DNA of 64,000 nt from Ferruginibacter sp. HRS2-29 (lineage in GTDB: Bacteria; Bacteroidota; Bacteroidia; Chitinophagales; Chitinophagaceae), in contig NZ_RJUB01000159.1 of NCBI RefSeq assembly GCF_024343615.1, positions 116,092-180,091 on the forward strand, in the 5' to 3' direction. Below, in pieces: positions 7,715 through 16,619 of this stretch. The position numbers were made by a program, and so were the translations under genes. Numbering within the stretch: position 1 is the stretch's first letter; each line of letters starts with the position of its first letter. The notes beneath the pieces are model-generated. The model did not search any database. It worked only from the letters and a program-made list of their open reading frames with translations, and was not told where the DNA came from.

Positions 7715-9109
7715 ATGTCGTTAATAAAGAGCATTTCCGGGATACGCGGAACCATTGGCGGACAAACCAATGATAACCTTACCCCGGTAGACGTAGTGAA
7801 ATTTGCCGCCGCTTACGGCACCTGGCTTCAGCAAACGAACCCGGGTAAAAGCACCAACCTGAAAGTGGTGATCGGACGTGATGGCCGCATCAGCGGAGCT
7901 ATGGTAAAAAATCTCGTTGTGGCAACACTGAACGGATTGGGTATTGATGTGATTGATACGGATTACAGCACTACACCTACTGTGGAAATGGCGGTTACAT
8001 TGCTGAATGCCGATGGTGGCATCATACTAACGGCCAGCCATAACCCGAAAGAATGGAACGCATTGAAACTGCTGAATAACAAAGGCGAATTCATCAGCGG
8101 CGATGAAGGGCAACTCATACTTTCCATCGCGGAACAGGAAGCGTTTTCATTTGCCACGGTAGAAAAGATAGGTGTTACTACACAGGATGTTTCTACCCTG
8201 GATGCACACATTGAAGCCGTTATCAAACATCCCCTGGTGGATGTAAAAGCGATAGCGGCAGCAGATTTTAATGTTGTGGCCGATGTGGTGAACAGTACGG
8301 GGGCTATCGCTTTGCCGGCATTGTTCAAAGCATTGGGCGTGCTGCGTTATACGATCTTATTTGAAGATGATTTTGGTAATTTCGCCCATAATCCGGAGCC
8401 CCTGCCGGATAATCTTACCGCACTCAGCAGGGAAGTGGTAGCGCAGAAGGCATCGCTGGGAATAGCGGTAGATCCGGATGTAGACAGGCTTTGTTTTGTT
8501 TGCGAAGATGGCAGCATGTTTGGCGAAGAATATACACTTGTTGCGGTAGCGGATTATATTTTGTCCAACCAAAAGGGCAATACGGTGAGCAATATGTCTT
8601 CCACCAGGGCGTTGAAAGATGTGACGGTGAAGCATGGCGGCGAGTATTTTGCCAGTGCAGTAGGTGAAGTGAATGTGGTGAATAAGATGAAAGCGGTGAA
8701 AGCGGTGATCGGCGGGGAAGGAAATGGCGGCATCATCGTACCGGAATTGCATTACGGAAGGGATGCACTGATAGGGATCGCATTGTTCCTGACACACCTG
8801 GCGAAAAGCCAGAAAAGCATCAAGCAATTAAGGCAGACCTACCCGGATTATTTCATGAGCAAAAATAAGATCCAGCTTGAGAACGGAACAGATGTAAAAA
8901 CCGTATTTGACAAGATCAAAGAAAAATACAAGCATCAGCCGATCAATACCGATGATGGATTAAAGATCGAGTTTGAAACAGATTGGGTTCACCTGCGTAC
9001 CAGCAATACCGAACCGATCATCCGTATCTACGCAGAAAGCAATCATGAAAATACGGCGAATAATATTGCGCTGAGATTGATGAAAGATATACAGGAAGCT
9101 ATGATGTAA
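7715..9109 (+). CDS. glmM: Phosphoglucosamine mutase
   Basis: The 464-residue member of the alpha-D-phosphohexomutase family probably converts glucosamine-6-phosphate to glucosamine-1-phosphate on the way to UDP-GlcNAc for peptidoglycan and LPS. The phosphoserine loop is TASHNP with Ser108, the metal loop DPDVDRL begins at Asp253, the sugar-binding loop is GEGNGG, and the C-terminal phosphate-binding loop is RTSNTEP. The last two codons and the stop (ATG ATG TAA) lie inside an intergenic repeat arm, so the Met-Met tail is probably repeat-derived. Phosphomannomutase activity is the main alternative, as the family is hard to split by motif alone. Confidence 0.87.
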   Translation: MSLIKSISGIRGTIGGQTNDNLTPVDVVKFAAAYGTWLQQTNPGKSTNLKVVIGRDGRISGAMVKNLVVATLNGLGIDVIDTDYSTTPTVEMAVTLLNADGGIILTASHNPKEWNALKLLNNKGEFISGDEGQLILSIAEQEAFSFATVEKIGVTTQDVSTLDAHIEAVIKHPLVDVKAIAAADFNVVADVVNSTGAIALPALFKALGVLRYTILFEDDFGNFAHNPEPLPDNLTALSREVVAQKASLGIAVDPDVDRLCFVCEDGSMFGEEYTLVAVADYILSNQKGNTVSNMSSTRALKDVTVKHGGEYFASAVGEVNVVNKMKAVKAVIGGEGNGGIIVPELHYGRDALIGIALFLTHLAKSQKSIKQLRQTYPDYFMSKNKIQLENGTDVKTVFDKIKEKYKHQPINTDDGLKIEFETDWVHLRTSNTEPIIRIYAESNHENTANNIALRLMKDIQEAMM

Positions 9110-9164
9110 GATCTATGATCTTTAGAACATTATTGCAGATCATAGATCATAGATCTTACATCAT
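9101..9164. repeat. Intergenic inverted repeat (word family B)
   Basis: A perfect 20-bp inverted pair occupies 9101-9120 and 9145-9164 (ATGATGTAAGATCTATGATC and complement), with an extra copy of GATCATA in the spacer. The left arm overlaps the glmM stop codon. The element separates glmM from the cysteine desulfurase on the same strand. Confidence 0.9.
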
Positions 9165-9199
9165 AGATACTTTTAAAACCTCTAACCTAAAGAAGCAAC

Positions 9200-10327
9200 A
9201 TGAATAAGATCTATTTTGATAACGCCGCTACCACATCCCTTGACCCGGAAGTGCTGGATGCGATGATGCCTTATCTTACGGAAAAATTTGGCAATCCTTC
9301 TTCCATTTATTCTTACGGAAGGGAAACCAAGATAGCGATTGAAACGGCCAGGAAATCTGTTGCCAAAATACTGAATGCACATCCTGCAGAAATATTTTTT
9401 ACCAGTGGCGGTACCGAAAGCAGCAATACCGCTATCATTGCGGCCGTGCGTGACCTTGGGTGTAAACATATCATTACTTCCCCGATTGAACATCATGCAG
9501 TATTGCATACGGTAGAACATCTGGCAAAAACCGGCCTGGTGAAACTGAGTTTTGTTCAGTTGTTGCCGAATGGCCATGTTGATCTTGATGACCTGGAAAC
9601 ATTGCTTGCAGGCTCGGAAGATAAAACGCTGGTATCGCTGATGCACGCCAATAACGAGATCGGAAACGTGCTCGATATTTTCGCCGTAGGCGAATTGTGC
9701 AAATTGTACAATGCCATTTTTCATAGCGATACTGTGCAGACGGTAGGTCATTTTCCAATAGATCTGCGTAAAACCCCGGTGCATTTCATCACCGGTGCGG
9801 CGCATAAATTTCATGGGCCTAAAGGGGTGGGATTGTTATACATCAATGAAAATGTACGCATCAAACCTTTCATACATGGCGGTGGACAGGAGCGTGATAT
9901 GCGGGCAGGGACAGAAAACCTTTATGGCATCGTAGGTTTTGCAAAAGCATTGGAGAACGCTACAGCAAGGTATGAAGACGACAGTGCACAAATAGCTGCA
10001 TTGAAACTTTACATGCACCAGCAGTTGAAAAAGAATATCCCGGGTATCGGCTTCAATGGGGATGTATTTGGCAACAGCCTCTACACCGTGCTGAGCGCTA
10101 GTTTTCCAAAAACTGAAAAATCAGAAATGATATTGTTCAACCTCGATATAGGTAATATCTGCGCCAGCGGCGGAAGCGCCTGCACTTCAGGGGCAGAGCA
10201 GGGTAGTCATGTGATAAGGGCGATCAACAATAATCCCAACCAGGTCACCGTGCGTTTCAGCTTTAGCAAATACAATACTAAAGAAGAAGTGGATACAGTG
10301 GTGGAAAAACTGAAAGAGCTCGTTTAA
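9200..10327 (+). CDS. Cysteine desulfurase (IscS/NifS type)
   Basis: The 375-residue PLP enzyme of aminotransferase class V removes sulfur from cysteine for Fe-S cluster and thio-cofactor assembly. It begins with the typical IYFDNAATT. The PLP lysine is Lys203 in HKFHGPKG, and the persulfide cysteine is Cys328 in GGSACTSG. The short active-site loop is that of group I (IscS/NifS) enzymes. No iscU or other Fe-S genes are next to it, so the exact partner cannot be stated. Confidence 0.92.
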   Translation: MNKIYFDNAATTSLDPEVLDAMMPYLTEKFGNPSSIYSYGRETKIAIETARKSVAKILNAHPAEIFFTSGGTESSNTAIIAAVRDLGCKHIITSPIEHHAVLHTVEHLAKTGLVKLSFVQLLPNGHVDLDDLETLLAGSEDKTLVSLMHANNEIGNVLDIFAVGELCKLYNAIFHSDTVQTVGHFPIDLRKTPVHFITGAAHKFHGPKGVGLLYINENVRIKPFIHGGGQERDMRAGTENLYGIVGFAKALENATARYEDDSAQIAALKLYMHQQLKKNIPGIGFNGDVFGNSLYTVLSASFPKTEKSEMILFNLDIGNICASGGSACTSGAEQGSHVIRAINNNPNQVTVRFSFSKYNTKEEVDTVVEKLKELV

Positions 10328-10373
10328 TAGTGAATAGTGAATAGTGAATAGTGAAACCATTGAAGTTTAGAAT

Positions 10374-10404
10374 AAAAATGCCCCGTTTTAAGCGGGGCAT
10401 TTTT
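10374..10404 (+). terminator. Rho-independent terminator after cysteine desulfurase
   Basis: A stem ATGCCCCG/CGGGGCAT with a 7-nt loop is flanked by A-runs on the left and T-runs on the right, so it should work in both directions between the convergent cysteine desulfurase and tryptophan dioxygenase genes. Just upstream (10328-10353) the heptamer TGAATAG is repeated three times. Confidence 0.85.
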
Positions 10405-10478
10405 ATTCACGATCACTTTAGCGACTGGTCAGAGGGGCAAGCTACGGCATCTTAGAAAATTCGCTGCTTTTATCACTC

Positions 10479-10520
10479 TTCGCTAATTCGTGTAATTCGC
10501 TGTAATTCGTGTAATAACCC
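10479..10520. repeat. Single-arm word repeat (family E, AATTCGTGTAATTCG)
   Basis: Tandem copies of AATTCGTGTAATTCGCTG run up to the stop of the tryptophan dioxygenase gene. The same words form the arms of the element at 47617-47774. No facing arm is visible here, so this may be a half element. Confidence 0.6.
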
Positions 10521-10521
10521 C

Positions 10522-11547
10522 CTAAAAGTTATACCCCAGTTTCTCCGCCAATCCTTTCGGCAATTCCGGCAACTTTCTTCTGTCGATCAAAAAACTATTC
10601 AGCTGTGATATCTCTTTGAAAATGTAATGTTTGTCCATGGCTCCCTGGAGATAACCTGCGCCGGTGCTGCCTCCTGTGCCAATACGTGTTCCGATCATAC
10701 GGCGAACCATATTGATGTGGCGGTAACGCCAGTTGCCCAGCTGGTTGTCGATCTCCAGCAAGGTATCCAGCAATTGAAATGGTAATTCCAGCATCGGGTA
10801 GCCGCGATACAGCATTATGAACAATGCAGAGCGGCATGCTTTCGGGGTCAATGTACGTTCTGGGTTTTCTTCTTCGGAAAAGAAAATATTTTTGAAAAAA
10901 CTCAGGTTGTTTTTCTCTGCTTCCGAAAGGCTGTTGCTGTATACTTTTTCATATTCGTTCCAGAAAGAGCCACCGGTAAAAAGGCTGCTGTATTTTTCTT
11001 CTTCAGCGAAAGGCATGCGTTCGAGCCATTTGTTGATCAGTTCGATCACCGATCTTCCATCTTCCGCTTTTTGTATGGTATCGATATCTTTTTGCTGCAA
11101 CTGTGAAATGTAATATTCCTGTCCATGTCTTTTTTCAAACTTTAATCCAAGCTTTGCTTCGATGATCTTGAACTGCCAGCTCTGGAAACCGGAAGCCGGC
11201 CGGAGCATATCCCTGAAATCAAGGAAATCCATCGGCGTCATCGTTTCGAGAATGTCTATCTGTTGTACCAATACTTTCAGGATCGTAACGGTGCGTTGAA
11301 GACGATGCACTACGGTTTGTAATTCGGCGGAATTGTCATTCAGCGCGGGTTTGCTCATGATATCTATCACAGAATTTACTTCAAATAAGATCTGCTTGAA
11401 CCATAATTCATAAGCCTGATGAATGATGATGAAGAGCATTTCATCATGAGCCGGTTCATTACCCGGTTTATCGCTTTCGGGAAACTGTGCTTCTATTATC
11501 TTGTCCAGTTGAAGGTATTCACCATAATAGACAGGTTTATGTTGCAT
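10522..11547 (-). CDS. kynA: Tryptophan 2,3-dioxygenase
   Basis: The 341-residue haem enzyme opens the indole ring of tryptophan to give N-formylkynurenine, the first step of kynurenine breakdown. The family start motif is YGEYLQLDKIIEAQ, followed by HDEMLFIIIHQAYELWFKQ (substrate pocket). The distal region contains RYRHINMVRRMIGTRIGTGG, with the candidate haem-ligand histidine (RYRHINM). It is longer than many bacterial homologues of about 280 residues. No other kynurenine-pathway gene lies nearby, so the pathway may be scattered. It has its own promoter (TAAGTTTG at 11561-11568). Confidence 0.92.
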   Translation of the reverse strand: MQHKPVYYGEYLQLDKIIEAQFPESDKPGNEPAHDEMLFIIIHQAYELWFKQILFEVNSVIDIMSKPALNDNSAELQTVVHRLQRTVTILKVLVQQIDILETMTPMDFLDFRDMLRPASGFQSWQFKIIEAKLGLKFEKRHGQEYYISQLQQKDIDTIQKAEDGRSVIELINKWLERMPFAEEEKYSSLFTGGSFWNEYEKVYSNSLSEAEKNNLSFFKNIFFSEEENPERTLTPKACRSALFIMLYRGYPMLELPFQLLDTLLEIDNQLGNWRYRHINMVRRMIGTRIGTGGSTGAGYLQGAMDKHYIFKEISQLNSFLIDRRKLPELPKGLAEKLGYNF

Positions 11548-11560
11548 GCCTTTTTTTCTG

Positions 11561-11568
11561 CAAACTTA
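11561..11568 (-). promoter_or_regulatory. -7 promoter element (TAAGTTTG) for kynA
   Basis: On the minus strand TAAGTTTG then CAG lies 13 nt from the kynA ATG and matches the TAnnTTTG consensus. Confidence 0.6.
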
Positions 11569-11623
11569 CAGAATAAAAAACTCCGCAGGAATGCGGAGTG
11601 TACAAACTAAATTCGGGAGAGGG

Positions 11624-11732
11624 CAGACCACCGACCACCGAAGCTTTATGAATCTTGTGTTTTGATAAAATATCGAATACCTTAATAATTTTAACCATTA
11701 TAACATGACCATCCTCTATCGTCGATGGTCAT
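11624..11732. repeat. Degenerate inverted repeat (word family A) with inner hairpin
   Basis: CAGACCACCGACCACCGAAG near 11624 faces a degraded complement around 11713-11730. A clean 9-bp hairpin (ATGACCATC at 11705-11713 with GATGGTCAT at 11724-11732) overlaps the stop codon of the next gene. It lies between two minus-strand genes. Confidence 0.5.
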
Positions 11733-12205
11733 TTTGTCTTTTTCAGCAACATCACATAACCGCACAATTCTTTTTTCTTTTTCTTATTTACCTGTAAAGG
11801 CTTGATCATATGATATTCAGAAAAGCGTGGAATGTAGGAGTAGCTGATCACATTTCCATCTACATCGCCCCATTGCTTTTTCTGATAAGCCACCTGTTTT
11901 TCATTCCAGTCGAACATGCGCACTTCGTATAATTTTGAACTTATATCACCAATGAAAACGAACTGGTACCAACTCCCTTCCACCAACGGAACGATCACGG
12001 GCATTTCGTATTCGCTTTCCATGGTCATGGATGCTTCTTTTACGATCAGAAAACCTTGTTTGGCTAACTCCTGCTTGATGCTGTCCGCCTGGTGAATGAT
12101 CTCCTGGTTTTTGCAGGGCATCTGGCGGATGACTTGTTGCGCCTGCGACGATAATCCTCCGAAAAGGAATAGTATGGCTAGTAGGGAGGTAAGGTGGTTT
12201 TTCAT
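11729..12205 (-). CDS. Small secreted protein of unknown function
   Basis: The 158-residue product has a clear signal peptide (hydrophobic core LTSLLAILFLFGGL, cleavage likely after SSQA-Q). The mature part is rich in charged residues and beta-prone strands (GSWYQFVFIGDI, SKLYEVRMFDW) and ends in a lysine-rich stretch. I recognise no catalytic motif or named family. A perfect 18-bp palindrome lies about 95 bp upstream (12300-12317) and is a candidate control site. Function unknown; export to the periplasm is the only supported statement. Confidence 0.7.
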   Translation of the reverse strand: MKNHLTSLLAILFLFGGLSSQAQQVIRQMPCKNQEIIHQADSIKQELAKQGFLIVKEASMTMESEYEMPVIVPLVEGSWYQFVFIGDISSKLYEVRMFDWNEKQVAYQKKQWGDVDGNVISYSYIPRFSEYHMIKPLQVNKKKKKELCGYVMLLKKTK

Positions 12206-12299
12206 TTGTGGTTATAATAAGAATAAAGGATAGACAAGTATAGTACCAAAAAACAATTTTTCCTAGTGATTGCCAGTCATTTATTCAAGTTCCAGGGAA

Positions 12300-12317
12300 T
12301 ATTGACCATGGTCAATA
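12300..12317. promoter_or_regulatory. Perfect 18-bp palindrome, candidate operator
   Basis: TATTGACCATGGTCAATA equals its own reverse complement. It lies in the 146-bp gap upstream of the small secreted protein gene at 12205. No T-tract follows, so it resembles a protein-binding site more than a terminator. Confidence 0.5.
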
Positions 12318-12351
12318 GTTTCAACCTTACTATAACGTATGAAATGCCGGT

Positions 12352-13113
12352 TTAGTCTTTCCTGAAGAAATAATATGTGCTGGCTTGTTGTAAAGGAGTG
12401 ATCACCAGGTCGTTAATACAAACATGTTTAGGCAGGCTGGCGCAATAAAAGATCGTATCCGCAATGTCTTCACCTGTCAGCGGGGTCAATCCTTTGTAAG
12501 TGGCGTTCGCTTTTGTCTCTTCTCCTTTATAGCGTACAATGGAGAATTCGGTTTCCACGGCGCCCGGATGTATGCCCGTTACTTTGATGCCATGTTTCAG
12601 CAGGTCGATCCGCATCGAACGGGTGATAGCATCTACCGCGAATTTGCTGGCGCAATACACATTCCCGTTTTCATACACTTCTTTGCCTGCAATGGAACCG
12701 ATATTGATGATATGCCCTTCGCCGGTGTTTTTTATCAAAGGCAAAACTGCCCGGCTTACGTATAAAAGGCCGTCTACATTGGTATGCAGCATCGTTTCCC
12801 AGTCATCCATATCGGCTTCGTCAAAGGCTTCCCTGCCCAGGGCCAGACCGGCATTGTTGATAAGGATATGCACTTCCTGCCATTCGGCCGGCAATGCCTG
12901 TATGGAATCGAATACCGCTTTTTTATCCTGCACATCAAAACAGCAGGTGAATACATGGATGGAGAATTCGTTCTCCAGTTGTGCTTTGATAGAATCCAGT
13001 CTTTCCTGCCTTCTTCCCGTAAGTATGAGGTTATATTTTTCTTTTGCGAATCTTTCGGCGCATGCTTTTCCTATGCCGGAAGTGGCGCCAGTGATCAGAA
13101 CGGTTTTTGTCAT
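12352..13113 (-). CDS. Short-chain dehydrogenase/reductase (YdfG-like)
   Basis: The 253-residue classical SDR has the cofactor loop TGATSGIGKA near the start, NNAGLA at the end of strand 4, catalytic Ser in NIGSIAG, and YCASK as the YxxxK pair. The LTGRRQERLD segment after strand 2 contains basic residues that favour NADP. Closest in feel to the YdfG group, which oxidises L-allo-threonine, serine and 3-hydroxy acids; this narrower assignment is a guess. The gene ends 17 bp upstream... of nothing conserved on its left and begins 17 bp after the stop of the large PKD protein gene, so the two may be cotranscribed. Confidence 0.85.
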   Translation of the reverse strand: MTKTVLITGATSGIGKACAERFAKEKYNLILTGRRQERLDSIKAQLENEFSIHVFTCCFDVQDKKAVFDSIQALPAEWQEVHILINNAGLALGREAFDEADMDDWETMLHTNVDGLLYVSRAVLPLIKNTGEGHIINIGSIAGKEVYENGNVYCASKFAVDAITRSMRIDLLKHGIKVTGIHPGAVETEFSIVRYKGEETKANATYKGLTPLTGEDIADTIFYCASLPKHVCINDLVITPLQQASTYYFFRKD

Positions 13114-13129
13114 TGTTGAAATTGATTTT

Positions 13130-15754
13130 TTAGCGGATCAATACTACGGATCCTTTTCTCTTTATTTTTTTACCCTGGTAATCGGTGGCTTCGGCATACC
13201 ATACGTACGTAGCAGCTTCCTGGCCCCGGCCGCCGAAAGTACCGTCCCAGCCGGTCCCTATCTGTGTGGTGGAGAACACCAGTTGTCCCCAGCGATTGTA
13301 TACACGGAAAGATTCCAGCGAGCGTATGCCCAACGCGATAGGTTTGAAATTCGGGTTGGTGGCATCACCATTGGGCGTAAACGCGGATGGTACATACAGG
13401 TCGGGTTTTACGAGGTAAAGTTTTACATTGATCGTATCTCTTCCGATACATCCGATACTGTTTCGTATTGCCAGCGTATACTGTATATCCGCCTGCGGCG
13501 ATGAAACAGGATCAGGGATGGTAGTACCCGAAAGCCAGGTGCCCGGGCTCCAGGAATAAATGCCGTTGGGGATATTGACGGTGGCGTTCAGCTGCAAAGG
13601 CTGGCCGGTTACAACAGCAGTATCCCTCGGGCCTGCGTTGGCTATTACCCTGATCACATTCACCAGTATGGTATCTTTTACAGGTTTCGGACAACCCAGT
13701 GTATCCGATACCGTCACTATATACTGGATGTTAGCGGTAGGCGCCTGCGATATGGGGTTAGCAATATCAGCGGCATTCAGGAAAAACGTGGGCGACCAGT
13801 TATAGATACTGCCACCTGTGGCATGCAGCTGCGCATTGAACCCGAAGCATATACTGGTATCTTTTCCTGCGTTCGCTTTAGGATACGGAACAGTCCTGAT
13901 GACGATATCTTCTGTTTTGAAGCATTTCCCGATACGGCCGGTCACCCGGTAAGTAGTAGATGCTGCTGTAGGAGTGGCTACAGGGCTTTGCACCGTAGCA
14001 CTGCTGAGCGTTGCGGCAGGCGTCCAGGTGTATTGAAGCGCATCACCATTGACCGTCAGGGTAACCTGGTCGGTGCGGCAGATAGTGGTATCCGGAATAG
14101 CTGAGAGGGTAACAAAATCTACCACGCGGATCCTTACCGAATCGGTGGCAGTACAACCGAAATTATCGCTGTAAGTAGCGTAATAAGTCGTTGTCACATC
14201 CGGGCTTACCAACGGTGTAAAGCTGTGGATGTTGCTGATCATGTAATTCGGTGTCCAGGTAATTGTGCCCGGATTGGTAGCAATGGCATTGAGCCTGAGC
14301 GTATCGATCGAGCAGATCAATGTATCGTTGGTCACGCTGAACGGAGGACTGTCTACGATCGTCACTACCTGAGAAACCGTATCGCTGCAGCCTTTGATGC
14401 TGCCTGAAGTAAGTAAAACCTTGTATTCTCCCGCCAGGGGATAAGTATACGTAGGATTTTTCAACCTGCTGGTATCGGCCTGGGTGCCGGAAACGCCAAA
14501 ATCCCATTTCCATTTGTCTACGGGACCATAAGTTGCAAAACTAAGGTCGTTAAATTGCACCGGTAACCCTTTGCACATCGGGGAGTTTTGGCTGAAATCC
14601 GGAATGAATTTCGGGTATACCCGCAAAGGAGCCGTTACGGAATCCGCACATTCAGACCCCCTGTTCACCACCAGCTTGATGGTGTAAAGCCCGGTATCTG
14701 TGTAGGTATGTGTTGGATTGGCTAGATTGGAAGTATTCCCATCACCAAAATCCCACAGGAAAGTGATATTGAGCGGCGAATTATTCAGGTTTTGAAAAGT
14801 GAAAGTTGAATCTTTACAATTGGTGTAAGTAGGGTTCAGTTCCGAACCGGCAAAATCGCAGGGCGCCACCGTTACGATGAAGTCCTTGCGGTGTGTATTG
14901 ATGAAGCGCCCATCCCTGTAAGAATCCACACAAACTGAAACTACATATTTTCCCGTACCCGGAGCTGTGCCCGAAATGATGCCCGTTTTAGGATCGATCG
15001 TTGCCAATGGGCCCAATGGTGTATTGCCGGTATAAGGTGCAAAATAACTTATTGGAACATAGGGTGGTGGAACAAATTCGATGAAGCCTGTATTAAATGC
15101 TCCGACCGCATTGTATGCATTGCAGAAATAATATACCAGCGAGTCACGTGGATCAGGATCTTCTGCACTGAAATCGAGCTTGAAAGCCTTGTTGTAGCAG
15201 ATAACTGAAATACCGGTGCCGTAGCGGGCGCTGTTGTCCGTCAATCCGCTTATAAGGATGTTATCACCCGGGATCTGTGTGGTGTAATTGGCGCCCTGGT
15301 CACTCCCACCATTGGTGATGCCGGTTACACGGCAGCAGGTCTGGTAAGTGACGGTATAACCAGCAGCATTATTCGGCAGTTCTACGGTAAAAGAATAATC
15401 AGCCGCCTCGTATTGAAAGATTGGTTCATTCGTCAGGCAGGCGGGTTTTAAAGTGATCGGCAGGTTATTAACGAAAGAAGTTTGGGAAACAAAAAAGATA
15501 GGCCTGTTGAGGCTATTATTATCGCTGTTGAAGATCCCGATGGGAATGCTGGCAGGCAATTCTGCGCAACTTGTGGCTTGCGTACAATTTTGCCCATCCC
15601 TGAAAAGCCGGACTGTGATCCTGTAGATCTTTGAATTTGGTGCGTCACCCGGGCCTATATAATCGTAGATCACTTCACCGCCTATTATATGCTTGGCATA
15701 AGCAGCAGGCAAGCCACATATGATCAGAAGCAATATAAGCAGTGCTTTTTTCAT
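13130..15754 (-). CDS. Large secreted PKD-domain protein with gliding/T9SS C-terminal domain
   Basis: I place the start at the ATG at 15754, giving 874 residues that begin with a signal peptide (MKKALLILLLIICGLPAAYA). A longer frame to 15994 runs into the neighbouring hydrolase gene and is unlikely. The N-terminal third is a beta-rich region seen in many Bacteroidota surface proteins. PKD domains are visible around FLWDFGDGNTS and WKWDFGVSG, followed by several Ig-like modules with repeated LxxxxTITWTP or YTWTPA patterns. The last 90 residues (VPSAFTPNGDATNP, VYNRWGQLVF, GWDGTFGG) form a CHU_C/gliding-motility-type T9SS sorting domain. It is probably displayed on the cell surface or secreted through type IX secretion. 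Ligand unknown. Confidence 0.88.
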   Translation of the reverse strand: MKKALLILLLIICGLPAAYAKHIIGGEVIYDYIGPGDAPNSKIYRITVRLFRDGQNCTQATSCAELPASIPIGIFNSDNNSLNRPIFFVSQTSFVNNLPITLKPACLTNEPIFQYEAADYSFTVELPNNAAGYTVTYQTCCRVTGITNGGSDQGANYTTQIPGDNILISGLTDNSARYGTGISVICYNKAFKLDFSAEDPDPRDSLVYYFCNAYNAVGAFNTGFIEFVPPPYVPISYFAPYTGNTPLGPLATIDPKTGIISGTAPGTGKYVVSVCVDSYRDGRFINTHRKDFIVTVAPCDFAGSELNPTYTNCKDSTFTFQNLNNSPLNITFLWDFGDGNTSNLANPTHTYTDTGLYTIKLVVNRGSECADSVTAPLRVYPKFIPDFSQNSPMCKGLPVQFNDLSFATYGPVDKWKWDFGVSGTQADTSRLKNPTYTYPLAGEYKVLLTSGSIKGCSDTVSQVVTIVDSPPFSVTNDTLICSIDTLRLNAIATNPGTITWTPNYMISNIHSFTPLVSPDVTTTYYATYSDNFGCTATDSVRIRVVDFVTLSAIPDTTICRTDQVTLTVNGDALQYTWTPAATLSSATVQSPVATPTAASTTYRVTGRIGKCFKTEDIVIRTVPYPKANAGKDTSICFGFNAQLHATGGSIYNWSPTFFLNAADIANPISQAPTANIQYIVTVSDTLGCPKPVKDTILVNVIRVIANAGPRDTAVVTGQPLQLNATVNIPNGIYSWSPGTWLSGTTIPDPVSSPQADIQYTLAIRNSIGCIGRDTINVKLYLVKPDLYVPSAFTPNGDATNPNFKPIALGIRSLESFRVYNRWGQLVFSTTQIGTGWDGTFGGRGQEAATYVWYAEATDYQGKKIKRKGSVVLIR

Positions 15755-15809
15755 CGTTAAGTATAAGACCGTAAAATAATCAATAATGCTGTCTTGCTCT
15801 AAAGATAAT

Positions 15810-16601
15810 CTAGTTGTTTTGTAAAAAAATTGATAAAATACCGTTGGCTTTCTCTGTTTCCTCCAGCATTCCCATATGTGCACTGTCCCGAAGTATGTAC
15901 ACATACGACATTTCAGGCAGATGCGATTGTTGAAGGCTTTGTTCAAATGGTACCGCTTTATCGTGTTGCCCCATGATGAAGCCGATGGCGCCATTGAACT
16001 CCCGCAATACGTTTGTCCGGTCTGGCCGGTTGATCATGGCCGTATAATACTGGATCAATGCCTCCGGCAAAAACGAACTGCTTTTCTGCAGCAGTTCGTC
16101 CATCACCCCCTTGCTTTTACCCTGATCGTAAAACAAACCGGGTATAGTTGCTTTAAGGAACGCTTCCGCACCCTGTTCAAGTATGAAACCGATCCCTTTT
16201 TTCCTCGCTGCCACTTTTTCGGCATCATCCGCGTAAGCGCTGGAATGAAATAAGCAAAACGCGGACAACAGGGAAGGGTATTTTTCAGCAAAAGCAAGGG
16301 TGATATACCCGCCCATACTATGGCCGATCATGATGCATTGTGTGATCTGTTCATTATCCAGGATTGCCCTGATACATTCCGCGTAATCTTCCAGCGACGC
16401 ATTTTCCTTCTGCAAAATTTGCGAACGTCCACTCCCCGGCAGGTCGGGGATGATGAGTTGGTAGCCTGCTTCAAAGGCAGCGGCCTGATGGTGCCATACA
16501 TGGCTGTCTTCGGCAAAGCCGTGGACAAACACTACCGGTTTGCCTTTTCCTGAAATGGTGTAATGGATATCCGATCCGGAAAAAGTGATTTTTTTCAGCA
16601 T
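15810..16601 (-). CDS. Alpha/beta-hydrolase
   Basis: The 263-residue protein has a complete alpha/beta-hydrolase triad. The oxyanion stretch is VVFVHGFAED, the nucleophile elbow is IGHSMGGY, the acid is in GQHDKAVP and the histidine in DSAHMG. No signal peptide is visible, so it is probably cytoplasmic. This fold covers esterases, dienelactone hydrolases and C-C hydrolases, and the substrate cannot be told from sequence. It starts 19 bp after the stop of the DUF4105 protein gene, in the same direction. Confidence 0.85.
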   Translation of the reverse strand: MLKKITFSGSDIHYTISGKGKPVVFVHGFAEDSHVWHHQAAAFEAGYQLIIPDLPGSGRSQILQKENASLEDYAECIRAILDNEQITQCIMIGHSMGGYITLAFAEKYPSLLSAFCLFHSSAYADDAEKVAARKKGIGFILEQGAEAFLKATIPGLFYDQGKSKGVMDELLQKSSSFLPEALIQYYTAMINRPDRTNVLREFNGAIGFIMGQHDKAVPFEQSLQQSHLPEMSYVYILRDSAHMGMLEETEKANGILSIFLQNN

Positions 16602-16619
16602 GAGGTAGATTTAAGAAAA

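Noticed and set aside
12234..12246. ATAGTACC near 12240 as a half copy of the operator at 49742-49768
   Set aside because: Only one 8-base half is present and no partner arm is found, so chance is a sufficient explanation.
15755..15994. Start of the large PKD protein at 15994
   Set aside because: The extra 80 residues overlap the hydrolase gene and lack family character; a clear signal peptide begins at 15754.
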